19,768 nt of DNA from an uncultured Clostridia bacterium (GCA_934647305.1 CAKUFI010000048.1:1-19768); one strand, 5' to 3'. Positions 1 to 7,858 are shown, counted from the first letter of the stretch. A program made the numbers and translations. The notes: generated by a model not told the origin, from the sequence alone.

Positions 1-3
1 AGA

Positions 4-77
4 CTGGTGAGGGTGGCAGTGGCGGGGGAGCTTGCTTCCCCGTCCACCAGCTTGTCAAAACCTTTTTTGACAAGCTG
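4..77 (+). repeat. Overlapping hairpins at window start
   Basis: Three possible stems are visible. GGGGGAGC (24-31) pairs with GCTTCCCC (34-41). CTGGTG (4-9) can close over it by pairing with CACCAG (45-50). CAGCTTGTCAAAA (48-60) pairs perfectly with TTTTGACAAGCTG (65-77). The second and third stems share bases 48-50, so they exclude each other. The run GGTGGCAGTGG before the first hairpin resembles the lead-in of the small hairpins at 6134-6148, so this may be another member of the same repeat family. No gene is seen in this part. Confidence 0.55.
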
Positions 78-78
78 C

Positions 79-108
79 GGGGAGGGACGCGCGGCGTTCC
101 TCCCCTTT
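79..108 (+). terminator. Probable intrinsic terminator of an upstream unit
   Basis: A 12-bp stem, GGGGAGGGACGC (79-90) with GCGTTCCTCCCC (94-105), has one G-T wobble, a 3-base loop and a short TTT tail. The weak U-tract lowers confidence. It lies upstream of the tldD promoter, so it would end transcription entering from the left. Confidence 0.5.
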
Positions 109-144
109 AGATATGTCAACTTGCCGAATTCTAATGATGTTCGC

Positions 145-173
145 TTGTTTCTGCGGGCAAAATGTGGTATGAT
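145..173 (+). promoter_or_regulatory. Sigma-70-type promoter for tldDE
   Basis: TTGTTT (145-150) and TATGAT (168-173) are separated by exactly 17 bp, with the tldD start 33 bp beyond the -10 box. The local AT-richness contrasts with the GC-rich surroundings. Confidence 0.7.
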
Positions 174-205
174 GAGTTTATCAACCACTGATGGGAGGAA
201 AAAGC

Positions 206-1591
206 ATGATTTCAAAGAGCATCGCGGAGCGCGTGCTGGCCGAGGCACTGACCACCGGCGGCGACTTTGCGGAACTGTTTATGGAAGACACCCGCCAGAT
301 GGGCATTATGCTGATGGACGGGATGATTGACAGCGCGAGCACCAGCCGCAGGCACGGCGCGGGCATTCGCGTGTACAAAAAGCTCGAGTCGGTCTACGTG
401 CACACCTTCGATACCAGCGAGGCGGGCCTGATGCGCGTGGCGCGGCAGGCGGCGGACGCGATCGGCGACGGCCACGAGGCGAAGGACGTGCGCCTGACCG
501 GCGCGGTGTGCACCAACATCCACCGCATCGAGCAGCTGCCGGTGGACGTGGACGGCGGCCGCAAGGCAAAGCTGCTGCACGACGCGTACAAGGCGGCCAA
601 GGACTACAGCCCGGACATCAAGCAGGTCGTGTCCCGCCTGATCGGCTGGGAGACCGACGCGGTCATCGCCAACAGCGAGGGCCTGTTTACCGGCGACAAG
701 CGCGTCTACACCCGCCTGGCGGTTCAGGCGGTGGCCAGCAACGGCGTCGAGAACCAGACCGGCTTTGAGGGCCCGGGCGCGATGCGCGGCTTCGAGCTGT
801 TTGAAAAATACGTCGATCCGGAGGCGACCGCCCGCGAGGCGGCCCGCTGCGCCGTGACCATGCTCTCCGCCGAGGAGTGCCCGGCGGGCGTGATGCCGGT
901 CATCATCGACAACGGCTTCGGCGGCGTCATCTTCCACGAGGCCTGCGGCCACTCGCTCGAGGCGACGCAGGTGGCGCTGGGCAACTCGGAATTCTGCGGC
1001 AAGCTGGGCCAGCAGATCGCCAGCCCCATCGTGACCGCGCTCGACGACGGCACGATGCCCAACGAGTGGGGCTCGATCAACATCGACGATGAGGGTACGC
1101 CCGCCACCCGCCTGGTGCTGATTGAAAACGGTATCCTGAAGAACTACATGATCGACCGGCTCAACGGCCGCCGCATGGGCATGGCGCCCACCGGCTCGGC
1201 CCGCAGGCAGGACTATACCTTCGCGCCCACCTCCCGCATGCGCAACACCTTCATTGCGCCCGGCAGCGACGAGAACGACGAGATCATCGCCACCGCGGGC
1301 GACGCGCTCTATGCCAAGAGTATGGGCGGCGGCTCGGTCAACCCGACGACCGGCGAGTTCAACTTCGCGGTTCAGGAGGGCTACCTGGTCAAGGACGGCA
1401 AGATCGACCGCCCGGTGCGCGGCGCGACGCTGATCGGCAAGGGCAGCGAGATCCTGATGAAGATCGACCGCGTGGGCAAGCACCTGAAGCTCGCGCAGGG
1501 CATGTGCGGCTCGCTGAGCGGCTCGGTGCCCACCAACGTGGGCCAGCCCATGATCCGCGTAACCAGCCTGACCGTGGGCGGACGCAAGTAA
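206..1591 (+). CDS. tldD: TldD, zinc metalloprotease subunit
   Basis: This is the catalytic partner of the TldD/TldE heterodimeric metalloprotease. The complex is cytoplasmic and degrades or trims unstructured and modified peptides (in E. coli, microcin B17 maturation and CcdA turnover). The protein is 461 residues, normal for the family. The zinc motif HExxxH is at residues 244-249 (H-E-A-C-G-H), inside a family-typical glycine-rich stretch. The start at 206 is chosen over an in-frame ATG at 191 because GGGAGG (193-198) sits 7 bases before it and would lie inside the longer reading frame. tldE follows after 12 bases, with its SD overlapping this stop codon, so the pair is co-transcribed and the subunits are likely made together. 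Confidence 0.95.
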   Translation: MISKSIAERVLAEALTTGGDFAELFMEDTRQMGIMLMDGMIDSASTSRRHGAGIRVYKKLESVYVHTFDTSEAGLMRVARQAADAIGDGHEAKDVRLTGAVCTNIHRIEQLPVDVDGGRKAKLLHDAYKAAKDYSPDIKQVVSRLIGWETDAVIANSEGLFTGDKRVYTRLAVQAVASNGVENQTGFEGPGAMRGFELFEKYVDPEATAREAARCAVTMLSAEECPAGVMPVIIDNGFGGVIFHEACGHSLEATQVALGNSEFCGKLGQQIASPIVTALDDGTMPNEWGSINIDDEGTPATRLVLIENGILKNYMIDRLNGRRMGMAPTGSARRQDYTFAPTSRMRNTFIAPGSDENDEIIATAGDALYAKSMGGGSVNPTTGEFNFAVQEGYLVKDGKIDRPVRGATLIGKGSEILMKIDRVGKHLKLAQGMCGSLSGSVPTNVGQPMIRVTSLTVGGRK

Positions 1592-1603
1592 GGAGGCGGC
1601 AAG

Positions 1604-2929
1604 ATGGAACTGAATCTGTTTATCGAAAAGCTGTTTGAGGGCGCGAAGGCCGCCGGCTATGAGGCCGCCGAAATCGCCTATCAGAAGGGCGATTCCTTCG
1701 ACGTGTCCGTCAAGGGCGGCGAGATCGTCGACTACAACGTGGCCTCCACGCTGGATTTCACCTTCCGCGCGCTGGTGAACGGCAAGATGGGCTACGCCAG
1801 CACCCAGGTGTTCGACGAGGACGCGCTGGATCTGCTGCTGGAGAGCGTGAAGATGAACGCGGGCCTGATCGAGAACGAGGACGAGCGCTTCATTTTCGCG
1901 GGCAGCGACCACTATGAGACGGTCGATATCTACAACCCGGCGATCGACGGGCTGACCGCCGCGCAGAAGATCGCGATGGCCAGGGAGCTGGAGCAGAAGG
2001 CGGTTTCGCTCGACCCGCGCGCCGGCCAGGTCGAGATGGCTAACGTCTTCACCATGGCGAATGAAAAGCGCATCGCCAACACGCGCGGCCTGGACGTGTC
2101 CCGAAAGGGCAACGCCATCGGCGTGAGCGTGGCCGTGATCGCGCAGGAGGGCGAGAAGACGGCGACCGGCGGCGGCTTCGCCATCAAGCGCGACCCCGCG
2201 CAGCTCGACCTGGACAAGATCTGCCGCGACGCGGTGGACGACGCGGTGGCGGGCCTCTCCGCAAAGCCGGTGCCCTCGGGCGAGTACCGCATCGTCATGC
2301 GCCCGGACATCATGGCCAGCATGCTCGCCTGCTTCAGCCCGGTCTTCAGCGCCGACTACGCCCAGAAGGGCATGTCGCTGCTGGCCGGCCGCGAGGGCGA
2401 CGTGGTCGCCTCCGAGCAGGTGACGATCGTTGACGACCCGCTGCTGGCCGAGGGTCTGGCCTGCTCCCCGTTCGACGGCGAGGGCGTGGCCACGAAGACG
2501 CGCGAGGTCGTGTCCGCGGGCAGGCTCAACACCCTGCTGCACAACCTGAAAACCGCGAAGAAGCAGGGCGTGGAGACCACCGGCAACGCCTCCTGGGGCG
2601 GCGCGGGCGTGACGCCCAGCAACTTCTACCTCAAGCCCGGCGACATGAGCCGCGACGAGGTCTACGCTCAGGCGGGCGACGGACTGCTGATCATCGAGGT
2701 TAACGGCCTGCACGCGGGCGCGAACCAGATCAGCGGCGACTTCTCCCTGGGCGCGAAGGGCTACGTCATCCGGGACGGCAAGGTGGCCGAGGCGGTCAAT
2801 CAGATCACCGTTGCGGGCAACTTCTTCCAGATGCTCAAGGATATTGAGGCCGTGGGCAGCGACCTGGAGATGATGCAGAGCATCGGCGCGCCCACCACGC
2901 TGATCAAGTCCCTGAAGGTGGCCGGCTGA
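1604..2929 (+). CDS. tldE: TldE (PmbA), non-catalytic TldD partner
   Basis: This 441-residue protein belongs to the PmbA/TldE family. It has the TldD-like fold but no HExxxH motif. In the known heterodimer it completes the chamber in which TldD cuts the peptide. The C-terminal region, from about residue 325 to the end, carries the conserved run of Gly-rich strands (GVTPSNFYLKPG, then a G-x-F-S-L-G-A-K-G stretch) typical of the family. AGGAGG at 1591-1596 overlaps the tldD stop and gives a 7-base spacing to the ATG. It is the last gene of the tldDE operon; a terminator starts 40 bases after its stop. Confidence 0.93.
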   Translation: MELNLFIEKLFEGAKAAGYEAAEIAYQKGDSFDVSVKGGEIVDYNVASTLDFTFRALVNGKMGYASTQVFDEDALDLLLESVKMNAGLIENEDERFIFAGSDHYETVDIYNPAIDGLTAAQKIAMARELEQKAVSLDPRAGQVEMANVFTMANEKRIANTRGLDVSRKGNAIGVSVAVIAQEGEKTATGGGFAIKRDPAQLDLDKICRDAVDDAVAGLSAKPVPSGEYRIVMRPDIMASMLACFSPVFSADYAQKGMSLLAGREGDVVASEQVTIVDDPLLAEGLACSPFDGEGVATKTREVVSAGRLNTLLHNLKTAKKQGVETTGNASWGGAGVTPSNFYLKPGDMSRDEVYAQAGDGLLIIEVNGLHAGANQISGDFSLGAKGYVIRDGKVAEAVNQITVAGNFFQMLKDIEAVGSDLEMMQSIGAPTTLIKSLKVAG

Positions 2930-2968
2930 GCGGCCTGAGGATTCCGCAGACTGAATGATATGACAATC

Positions 2969-3004
2969 CCGACTGTTCGCTTCCGTGGGCAGTCGGTTTT
3001 TTTT
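2969..3004 (+). terminator. Intrinsic terminator after tldDE
   Basis: CCGACTG (2969-2975) pairs with CAGTCGG (2990-2996), followed directly by eight T residues (2997-3004). The SD of the next gene begins two bases after the T-tract. Confidence 0.8.
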
Positions 3005-3019
3005 CAGGAGGAAACACGC

Positions 3020-3955
3020 ATGGACTGGATGAAGGCGAGCGTGGGCGTGAGCGTGCACTGGACGACGCATACGGCCGCGCAGGACGGCTCGCGGGCGACC
3101 TATGCGCAGGCTGTGGAGGGATTCGACGCGGCGCGGTTTGTGCGCAGCCTGAAGCAGGCGGGCGCGGGGCACTGTATCTTCACGCTGACGCACGCGGAGC
3201 AGTACCTGGCGCTGCCCTGCGCGCCGCTGGAGGAGATACTGCACGGCCGGACGACCGGGCGCGACCTGATCGGCGAAGTGGCGGAGGGACTGACGCGCGA
3301 GGGAATACGGTTCATCGCCTATTACAATCACTCCTGCAACGGGCAGGACGACCCGGCCTGGAAGGCGGCCTGCGGGTACGCGGCGGGGGAGAAGGGGAAC
3401 CTCGACGCGTTCGCCGGGCGCATCGCGGACATCGTCCGGTTTATCGCCGGGCGGTACGGGAAAAGCCTTGCGGGCTGGTGGTTCGACAGCGGCTATTCGG
3501 TCGACCCGACCGGGCCGCACAATTCTGTCTCCTGCGAGATGGGCGGGTGGCGCTTCCCGTGGGACAGGCTCATCGCGGCGGCGAAGAGCGGGCACGCGGA
3601 CTGCGCAGTGGCCATCAATGCGGGCGTGGGGTCGAGGCACCTGTACGCGCCGGGCACCGACTACTACGCGGGCGAGTGCACGCGGCTGGACGAGCCGTTT
3701 TCGCCTGAGGCCGTCCCAGGCCTGATTGACCACCGCTGGATATGCGCCGACAACCCGGAGTGGGTGTTTGCGCGGCCGGAGAGAGGCTTTGCGCGGCCGA
3801 GGTTCGCGGATGACGAGCTGGCGCGCTTTCTTCAGGCCAACCGGCGGGCCGGGCGCATGACCACCTTCAACCTTGAAATCGACCGCTCGGGCCGCGTCAA
3901 CCCGTATTCGCTCGAACAGCTCGCGCGGGTTCGGGAAGCGCGGCCATCCATTTGA
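3020..3955 (+). CDS. Putative GH29-like (alpha-L-fucosidase-like) glycosidase
   Basis: The product is 311 residues with no signal peptide, so it should be cytoplasmic. The layout suggests a TIM-barrel hydrolase of the alpha-L-fucosidase type: an early strand with T-L-T-H (about residues 53-56), an A-Y-Y-N-H strand near residues 98-102, and W-W-F-D-S-G-Y at residues 153-159, where D156 sits where GH29 enzymes carry their nucleophile. It is much shorter than usual GH29 proteins (roughly 420-480 residues) and lacks room for the C-terminal beta-sandwich. Start 3020 follows AGGAGG (3006-3011) with an 8-base gap; an in-frame ATG at 2960 lies before the terminator and is rejected. The stop codon overlaps a TTGACA sequence. 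The family call is from motif memory only, so function is tentative. Confidence 0.55.
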   Translation: MDWMKASVGVSVHWTTHTAAQDGSRATYAQAVEGFDAARFVRSLKQAGAGHCIFTLTHAEQYLALPCAPLEEILHGRTTGRDLIGEVAEGLTREGIRFIAYYNHSCNGQDDPAWKAACGYAAGEKGNLDAFAGRIADIVRFIAGRYGKSLAGWWFDSGYSVDPTGPHNSVSCEMGGWRFPWDRLIAAAKSGHADCAVAINAGVGSRHLYAPGTDYYAGECTRLDEPFSPEAVPGLIDHRWICADNPEWVFARPERGFARPRFADDELARFLQANRRAGRMTTFNLEIDRSGRVNPYSLEQLARVREARPSI

Positions 3956-3975
3956 CAGAAAAAATGAAGGAACAC

Positions 3976-4004
3976 TTGCGTTTATGCGCGTGATGGATTA
4001 TAAT
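3976..4004 (+). promoter_or_regulatory. Promoter for the 5'-nucleotidase gene
   Basis: A perfect TATAAT (3999-4004) lies 17 bp after TTGCGT (3976-3981), and 40 bp before the ATG of the next gene. A perfect TTGACA at 3952-3957 is too far away (41 bp) to pair with this -10 box. Confidence 0.75.
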
Positions 4005-4044
4005 GGTTAAGGAAACCAAATACAATTTGAAAGGTGGATGAACT

Positions 4045-5682
4045 ATGAGGAAGATCCTGTCCTGCCTGCTGGCGCTGGCACTGCTGCTGAGCGGCCTGAC
4101 CGCTTTCGCGGAGGAGACCGCGGCGAAGGACGTCGTCGTGCTCTACACCAACGACGTGCACTGCGGCATCGACGAGAACATCGGCTACGCGGGCCTGGCG
4201 GCCTACAAGAAGGCCTTTGCCAAGGCCGGCTATGACGTGCTGCTGGTCGACAACGGCGACGCCATTCAGGGCGGCCCGGTCGGCACCCTCTCCAAGGGCG
4301 AGTACATCATCGACATCATGAACGAGGTGGGCTACGACGTGGCCACCATCGGCAACCATGAGTTCGACTACGGTATGGATCAGTTCATGGCGCTGCGCGA
4401 AAAGGCGAAGTTCCCCTACGTGTCGGCCAACTTCACCGACCTGGAGGGCAAGACCATACTCGATCCCTTCGTGATCAAGGAAGCGGGCGGCCGCAAGATC
4501 GCCTTCGTGGGCGCGAGCACGCCCGAGACCTTCACCAAGTCCACGCCTACCTTCTTCCAGAACGAAAAGGGCGAGTACATCTATGACTTCTGCGAGGGCG
4601 AGGACGGCAAGCGCCTGTACGCCGCCGTGCAGAAGGCCGTGGACGACGCGCGCGAGGCGGGCGCGGAGTACGTGGTCGTGCTGGCGCACCTGGGCACTGA
4701 CGGCTCCAGCGTGCCCTACACCTCCTCCGACCTGATCGTGAACACCAACGGCATCGACGCGGTGCTCGACGGACACTCCCACAGCACCATCGAGCAGGAA
4801 GTCGTCAAGAACAAGGACCACGAGGAAGTGCTGCTCTCCTCGACCGGCACCAAGCTGGCTGCGGTCGGCGCGCTGACCATCGCCGCCGACGGAACCCTGT
4901 CCACCAGGCTGCATACCGAGAGCATCTTCCAGGACGACGAGACCACCGCGTTCGTGGAAGGCATTAAGGCGCAGTACGGTGAGACCCTGGCTAAGGTCGT
5001 GGCCAGCAGCCAGGTTGACCTGATCGTCAACGATCTCACCGCGGTTGACAGCGAGGGCAAGCCCATCCGCATCATCCGCAGCCAGGAGACCAACCTGGGC
5101 GACCTGTGCGCCGACGCGTATCGCCTGGTGTCCGGCGCGGACATCGGCGTGGTCAACGGCGGCGGCATCCGCGCGGCCATCCCCGCGGGCGACATTACCT
5201 TTGAGCAGATCATCAGCGTGCATCCCTTCGGCAACGCCCTGTGCGTGGTCGAGGCGACCGGCCAGCAGATCCTGGACGCGCTGGAGAAGTCCGTGAGCAA
5301 GCTGCCCGATGAGAACGGCGGCTTCCTGCATGTCTCCGGCCTGACCTTCACCGTTGACATGAGCGTGCCCTCCACCGTCGTCGTGGACGACAAGGGCAAC
5401 TTCGTCGAGGTGAGCGGCGAGCGCCGCGTCAAGGACGTGAAGGTGGGCGGCGAGGATCTCGATCCCGCCAAGACCTACACGCTGGCTTCCCACAACTACA
5501 TGCTCAAGTCCGGCGGCGACGGCTTCAACATGTTCATCAACGATAAGCTGCTGCAGGACGAGGTCATGCTGGACAACCAGGTGCTCATCACCTACATCAC
5601 CGAAAACCTGGGCGGCGTGATCGGCGAGGAGTACGCCGAGCCCTACGGCCAGGGCCGCATCACCATCATCAACGCGGACTGA
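4045..5682 (+). CDS. Secreted 5'-nucleotidase / 2',3'-cyclic phosphodiesterase
   Basis: This is a two-domain UshA/YfkN-type enzyme of 545 residues that removes phosphate from extracellular nucleotides. Residues 1-22 form a signal peptide (MRK, then a Leu/Ala-rich core, predicted cut after A-F-A) with no lipobox. The metallophosphatase domain shows the dimetal ligands in order: D37-x-H39, D72 in D-N-G-D, G-N-H-E at 103-106, H215, and G-H-S-H at 243-246. The C-terminal nucleotidase domain contains N-L-G-D-L and then N-G-G-G-I-R (371-376), which binds the base and phosphate. There is no LPxTG-like anchor or transmembrane tail, so the mature protein is probably released. AAAGGTGG (4030-4037) gives a 7-base spacing. 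It is monocistronic, with its own promoter and terminator, and points to nucleotide or phosphate salvage. Confidence 0.93.
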   Translation: MRKILSCLLALALLLSGLTAFAEETAAKDVVVLYTNDVHCGIDENIGYAGLAAYKKAFAKAGYDVLLVDNGDAIQGGPVGTLSKGEYIIDIMNEVGYDVATIGNHEFDYGMDQFMALREKAKFPYVSANFTDLEGKTILDPFVIKEAGGRKIAFVGASTPETFTKSTPTFFQNEKGEYIYDFCEGEDGKRLYAAVQKAVDDAREAGAEYVVVLAHLGTDGSSVPYTSSDLIVNTNGIDAVLDGHSHSTIEQEVVKNKDHEEVLLSSTGTKLAAVGALTIAADGTLSTRLHTESIFQDDETTAFVEGIKAQYGETLAKVVASSQVDLIVNDLTAVDSEGKPIRIIRSQETNLGDLCADAYRLVSGADIGVVNGGGIRAAIPAGDITFEQIISVHPFGNALCVVEATGQQILDALEKSVSKLPDENGGFLHVSGLTFTVDMSVPSTVVVDDKGNFVEVSGERRVKDVKVGGEDLDPAKTYTLASHNYMLKSGGDGFNMFINDKLLQDEVMLDNQVLITYITENLGGVIGEEYAEPYGQGRITIINAD

Positions 5683-5707
5683 ACCGTCAGCTGATATAGC
5701 CCCAACG

Positions 5708-5739
5708 AAAGCCCGTCAGGCGAAGGTCTGGCGGGCTTT
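5708..5739 (+). terminator. Intrinsic terminator after the 5'-nucleotidase gene
   Basis: AAAGCCCGTCAG (5708-5719) pairs with CTGGCGGGCTTT (5728-5739) over 12 bp with one wobble. The A/T ends provide the U-tract on the + strand. Confidence 0.8.
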
Positions 5740-5742
5740 ATC

Positions 5743-5756
5743 ATATGCACAAAAAT
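5743..5756 (+). repeat. Left terminal inverted repeat of the hairpin array
   Basis: ATATGCACAAAAAT is the inverse of 6271-6284 at 13 of 14 positions. Confidence 0.65.
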
Positions 5757-6270
5757 GGTCGGGCAGTCGGCTCAGTCGACGCGGCAGCAGGTGGGTCTGG
5801 GCACAATCGTGTTTATCGTCCTGCGAAGAATTCGGGAGCTTGAATTAATGGCTCCCGAATTCGTGTTCTATCCGGCGGCAGCAGGTGGAACCGGGCACTG
5901 CCCGGCGGCGGGTGGGTCTGGCACTATCTTGTTTACCGTCCTGCGAAGAATTCGGGAGCTCGAATTAATGGCTCCCGAATTCGTGTTCTATCCGGCGGCA
6001 GCAAGTGGCTGTCGGCCCTGCCGACCGGCAGTAAGTGGGTCTGGCACAATCGTGTTTACCGTCCTACGAAGAATTCGGGAGCTTGAATTAATGGCTCCCG
6101 AATTCGTGTTCTATCCGGCAGCAGCAGGTGGCAGTCGGCTCAGCCGACGCGGCAGGTGGGTCTGGCACAATCGTGTTTACCGTTCTGCGAAGAATTCGGG
6201 AGCTTGAATTAATGGCTCCCGAATTCGTGTTCTATCCGGCGGCAGCACCGCCTCCAGGCTCAGCCTGGGC

Positions 6271-6284
6271 AATTTTGTGCATAT
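6271..6284 (-). repeat. Right terminal inverted repeat of the hairpin array
   Basis: AATTTTGTGCATAT mirrors 5743-5756 with one mismatch. It lies just before the promoter of the following operon. Confidence 0.65.
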
Positions 6285-6302
6285 AGTTGGCAGGTTTGTG
6301 TA

Positions 6303-6331
6303 TTCTGTGAAAGGTGTACAGGGAGTATAAT
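6303..6331 (+). promoter_or_regulatory. Promoter of the sugar/redox operon
   Basis: A perfect TATAAT (6326-6331) has a weak -35 candidate, TTCTGT (6303-6308), 17 bp upstream. The weak -35 suggests that an activator or other regulation is needed. The first ATG of the operon is 36 bp beyond the -10 box. Confidence 0.65.
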
Positions 6332-6367
6332 GAGAGTATCCTAATACAGGAGGATGGAGGAGATACT

Positions 6368-7759
6368 ATGCTGAATTATCAGGTCAAGGTGGGACTGGCC
6401 CCGATGCGGCGCGATGTGACGCCCCGCCCGGGCATCTTCAACTGGGAAAAGGCCGAGGAGCGCGGCCACCGGATCGTGAAGTACATCGAGGAGCATTTCG
6501 CGTCGGACAACGTGAGCTTCGTCGACCTCAAGGGCGTCAATCCGGTGGATGTGATGTATAACGAGGACGACGCGGAGAAGGTGATCGAGCGGTTCCGCGC
6601 GGAAAAGGTGGACGCGGTGGTCATCATCAACTGCAACTTCGGCAACGAGGAAATCGCGGCGCAGGTGGCGGGCGCGCTGAACGTGCCCACGATGGTCTGG
6701 GCGCCGATGGAGGACGAGTTCCTGCCGGACGGCTCGCGCTTCTGCGACAGCCAGTGCGGCATGTTCGGCGTGAGCCGCATCCTGCAGCGCAACAACATTC
6801 CCTTTACGTATGTGGAGACCTGCCATGTCGAGGACGACATTTTCAAGGCCGGTTTCGAGAAGTTTGTGTCGGTGGCGTGCATGGTCAAGAACTTCCGCGG
6901 CATGCGCATTGCGCAGGTGGGCATGCGCCCCAAGCCCTTTACCTCGGTCATCTTCAACGAGGGCGAGCTGATGCAGAAGTTCGGCATTCGCGTGATTCCG
7001 GTCAATATGGCGGTGGTGATCGACAAGTACAACCGCATCCTGAAGGAACGGGACGCAGAGCTGGAGGAGGGTGCAAAGCTGCTTTTGTCCCGGTACGAGA
7101 TGGACGAGCTGACCCCGCCGCTGCTCAAGAAGGTGTATGCCTTCGTGCTGCTGTACCAGGAGATTTTCGCCGAGTACAGGGTGCAGGCGGTCTCGGCCGA
7201 GTGCTGGACCGCGATGCAGCTGGGGGTGGGCGCGATGCCCTGCACCGCCTACAGCGTGCTGGCCGACATGGGCTACGTCATCTCCTGCGAGAGCGACCTG
7301 CACGGCGCGATCTCCATGGCGATGCTCAGCTGCGCGTCGCTGGGCAAGAAGATCCCCTTCTTCGGCGAGTTCACCGTGCGCAACCCCGAGAACAGGAACA
7401 GTGAGCTGCTGTGGCACTGCGGGCCGTTCGCCTATTCCCTGAAGAAGGACGGCTGCCCCTGCAAGAACGTCAACATGCGCCAGTGGTTCCAGGTCAAGGA
7501 CGGCCACTACACCATCACCCGCTTCGATCAGGACAACGGCGACTACATGATGCTCGCCGGCCAGTTCAACTCCACCACCGGCCCGTACACCTTCGGTACC
7601 TATCTGTGGGCGCAGTTCGACGACCTGTCCAAGTGGGAGCGCAAGCTGGTCGAGGGCCCGTACATCCACCACATGGCCGAGATCGAGGGCGACTACACCG
7701 AGGAGCTCAAGGAGTTTTCGAAGTACGTGCCCGGCCTGAAGATCGACACGGTGGAATGA
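6368..7759 (+). CDS. L-fucose/L-arabinose isomerase-like protein
   Basis: This cytoplasmic protein of 463 residues is in the FucI/AraA-like superfamily (COG2407 type), whose members interconvert aldoses and ketoses with a divalent metal. Candidate metal ligands and landmarks are E278 in A-E-C-W-T-A-M-Q, E308 and/or D310 in C-E-S-D-L-H-G-A, H350 in L-W-H-C-G, and the C-terminal I-H-H-M at 433-436 followed by G-D-Y-T-E-E-L. Start 6368 is preferred to an in-frame upstream ATG at 6314 because GGAGGAG (6356-6362) sits 5 bases before it and the longer frame would begin upstream of the -10 box. It is the first gene of the operon, and aldolase and kinase genes follow, as expected for an isomerase-kinase-aldolase route. 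True substrate unknown. Confidence 0.85.
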   Translation: MLNYQVKVGLAPMRRDVTPRPGIFNWEKAEERGHRIVKYIEEHFASDNVSFVDLKGVNPVDVMYNEDDAEKVIERFRAEKVDAVVIINCNFGNEEIAAQVAGALNVPTMVWAPMEDEFLPDGSRFCDSQCGMFGVSRILQRNNIPFTYVETCHVEDDIFKAGFEKFVSVACMVKNFRGMRIAQVGMRPKPFTSVIFNEGELMQKFGIRVIPVNMAVVIDKYNRILKERDAELEEGAKLLLSRYEMDELTPPLLKKVYAFVLLYQEIFAEYRVQAVSAECWTAMQLGVGAMPCTAYSVLADMGYVISCESDLHGAISMAMLSCASLGKKIPFFGEFTVRNPENRNSELLWHCGPFAYSLKKDGCPCKNVNMRQWFQVKDGHYTITRFDQDNGDYMMLAGQFNSTTGPYTFGTYLWAQFDDLSKWERKLVEGPYIHHMAEIEGDYTEELKEFSKYVPGLKIDTVE

Positions 7760-7790
7760 CCGGGCGATTTGAAAAGCCTTGCGCTGTATA

Positions 7791-7858
7791 GGCGGCAGCA
7801 AGTGCTTTTCGGAAGAGCTCGAGAGGGGCTTTTCTCAGAAAAGCCGCCTCTCGAACGT
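7791..7858 (+). repeat. Intergenic hairpin repeat, copy A
   Basis: The sequence begins GGCGGCAGCAAGTG and then folds into a long hairpin: TCGAGAGG (7819-7826) pairs with CCTCTCGA (7847-7854) and GGCTTTT (7827-7833) with AAAAGCC (7839-7845), with one bulged G. The first 36 bases match the inverse complement of 12939-12974 at 33 positions. It sits between the isomerase and aldolase genes and has no T-tract, so it is not an obvious terminator. It may attenuate transcription or protect the mRNA. Confidence 0.8.

Larger units (their letters stand above)
5743..6284 (+). repeat. Array of four large-hairpin repeat units with terminal inverted repeats
   Basis: There are four near-identical units of about 93 bp, spaced 120, 123 and 121 bp. 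Each contains a perfect 12-bp stem, GAATTCGGGAGC with GCTCCCGAATTC, around an 11-base AT-rich loop. The hairpins are at 5828-5862, 5948-5982, 6071-6105 and 6192-6226. Between and around them lie small hairpins of 6 bp with 3-base loops at 5766-5780, 5891-5905, 6011-6025, 6134-6148 and 6254-6268. Their stems differ but still pair (GTCGGC/GCCGAC, CCGGGC/GCCCGG, CCAGGC/GCCTGG). Each of the three inner ones is led by GCARGTGG. The whole array is bracketed by a 14-bp inverted repeat with one mismatch. No transposase is present, and the open frame through it is only the repeat translated. Confidence 0.9.

Noticed and set aside
212..3733. Very long open frame on the minus strand opposite tldD/tldE and the GH29-like gene
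   Set aside because: It is antisense to well-supported genes. It has a low-complexity Arg/Ala/His/Val composition and no SD; it is a by-product of GC-rich codon use.
3952..3957. TTGACA as -35 box for the 5'-nucleotidase gene
   Set aside because: It is 41 bp from the perfect TATAAT, far outside usable spacing; TTGCGT at 3976-3981 is correctly placed.
5755..6207. 150-codon open frame through the hairpin array with repeating peptide blocks
   Set aside because: The peptide repeat only reflects the DNA repeat (two spacings happen to be multiples of 3; the fourth unit is out of frame). No SD or promoter precedes it, and the conserved feature is base pairing, not codons.
5743..6284. CRISPR array
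   Set aside because: There are only four units; the units themselves are long and hairpin-rich and the spacers are also family repeats rather than unique sequences. No cas genes are present.
6308..6320. cre-like catabolite repression site between -35 and -10 of the operon promoter
   Set aside because: TGAAAGGTGTACA has the right ends but lacks the central CG of cre sites, so support is too weak.
7791..7858. Intrinsic terminator between isomerase and aldolase genes
   Set aside because: The hairpin is strong but is not followed by a T-tract, and it belongs to a repeat family found at 12827-12974.
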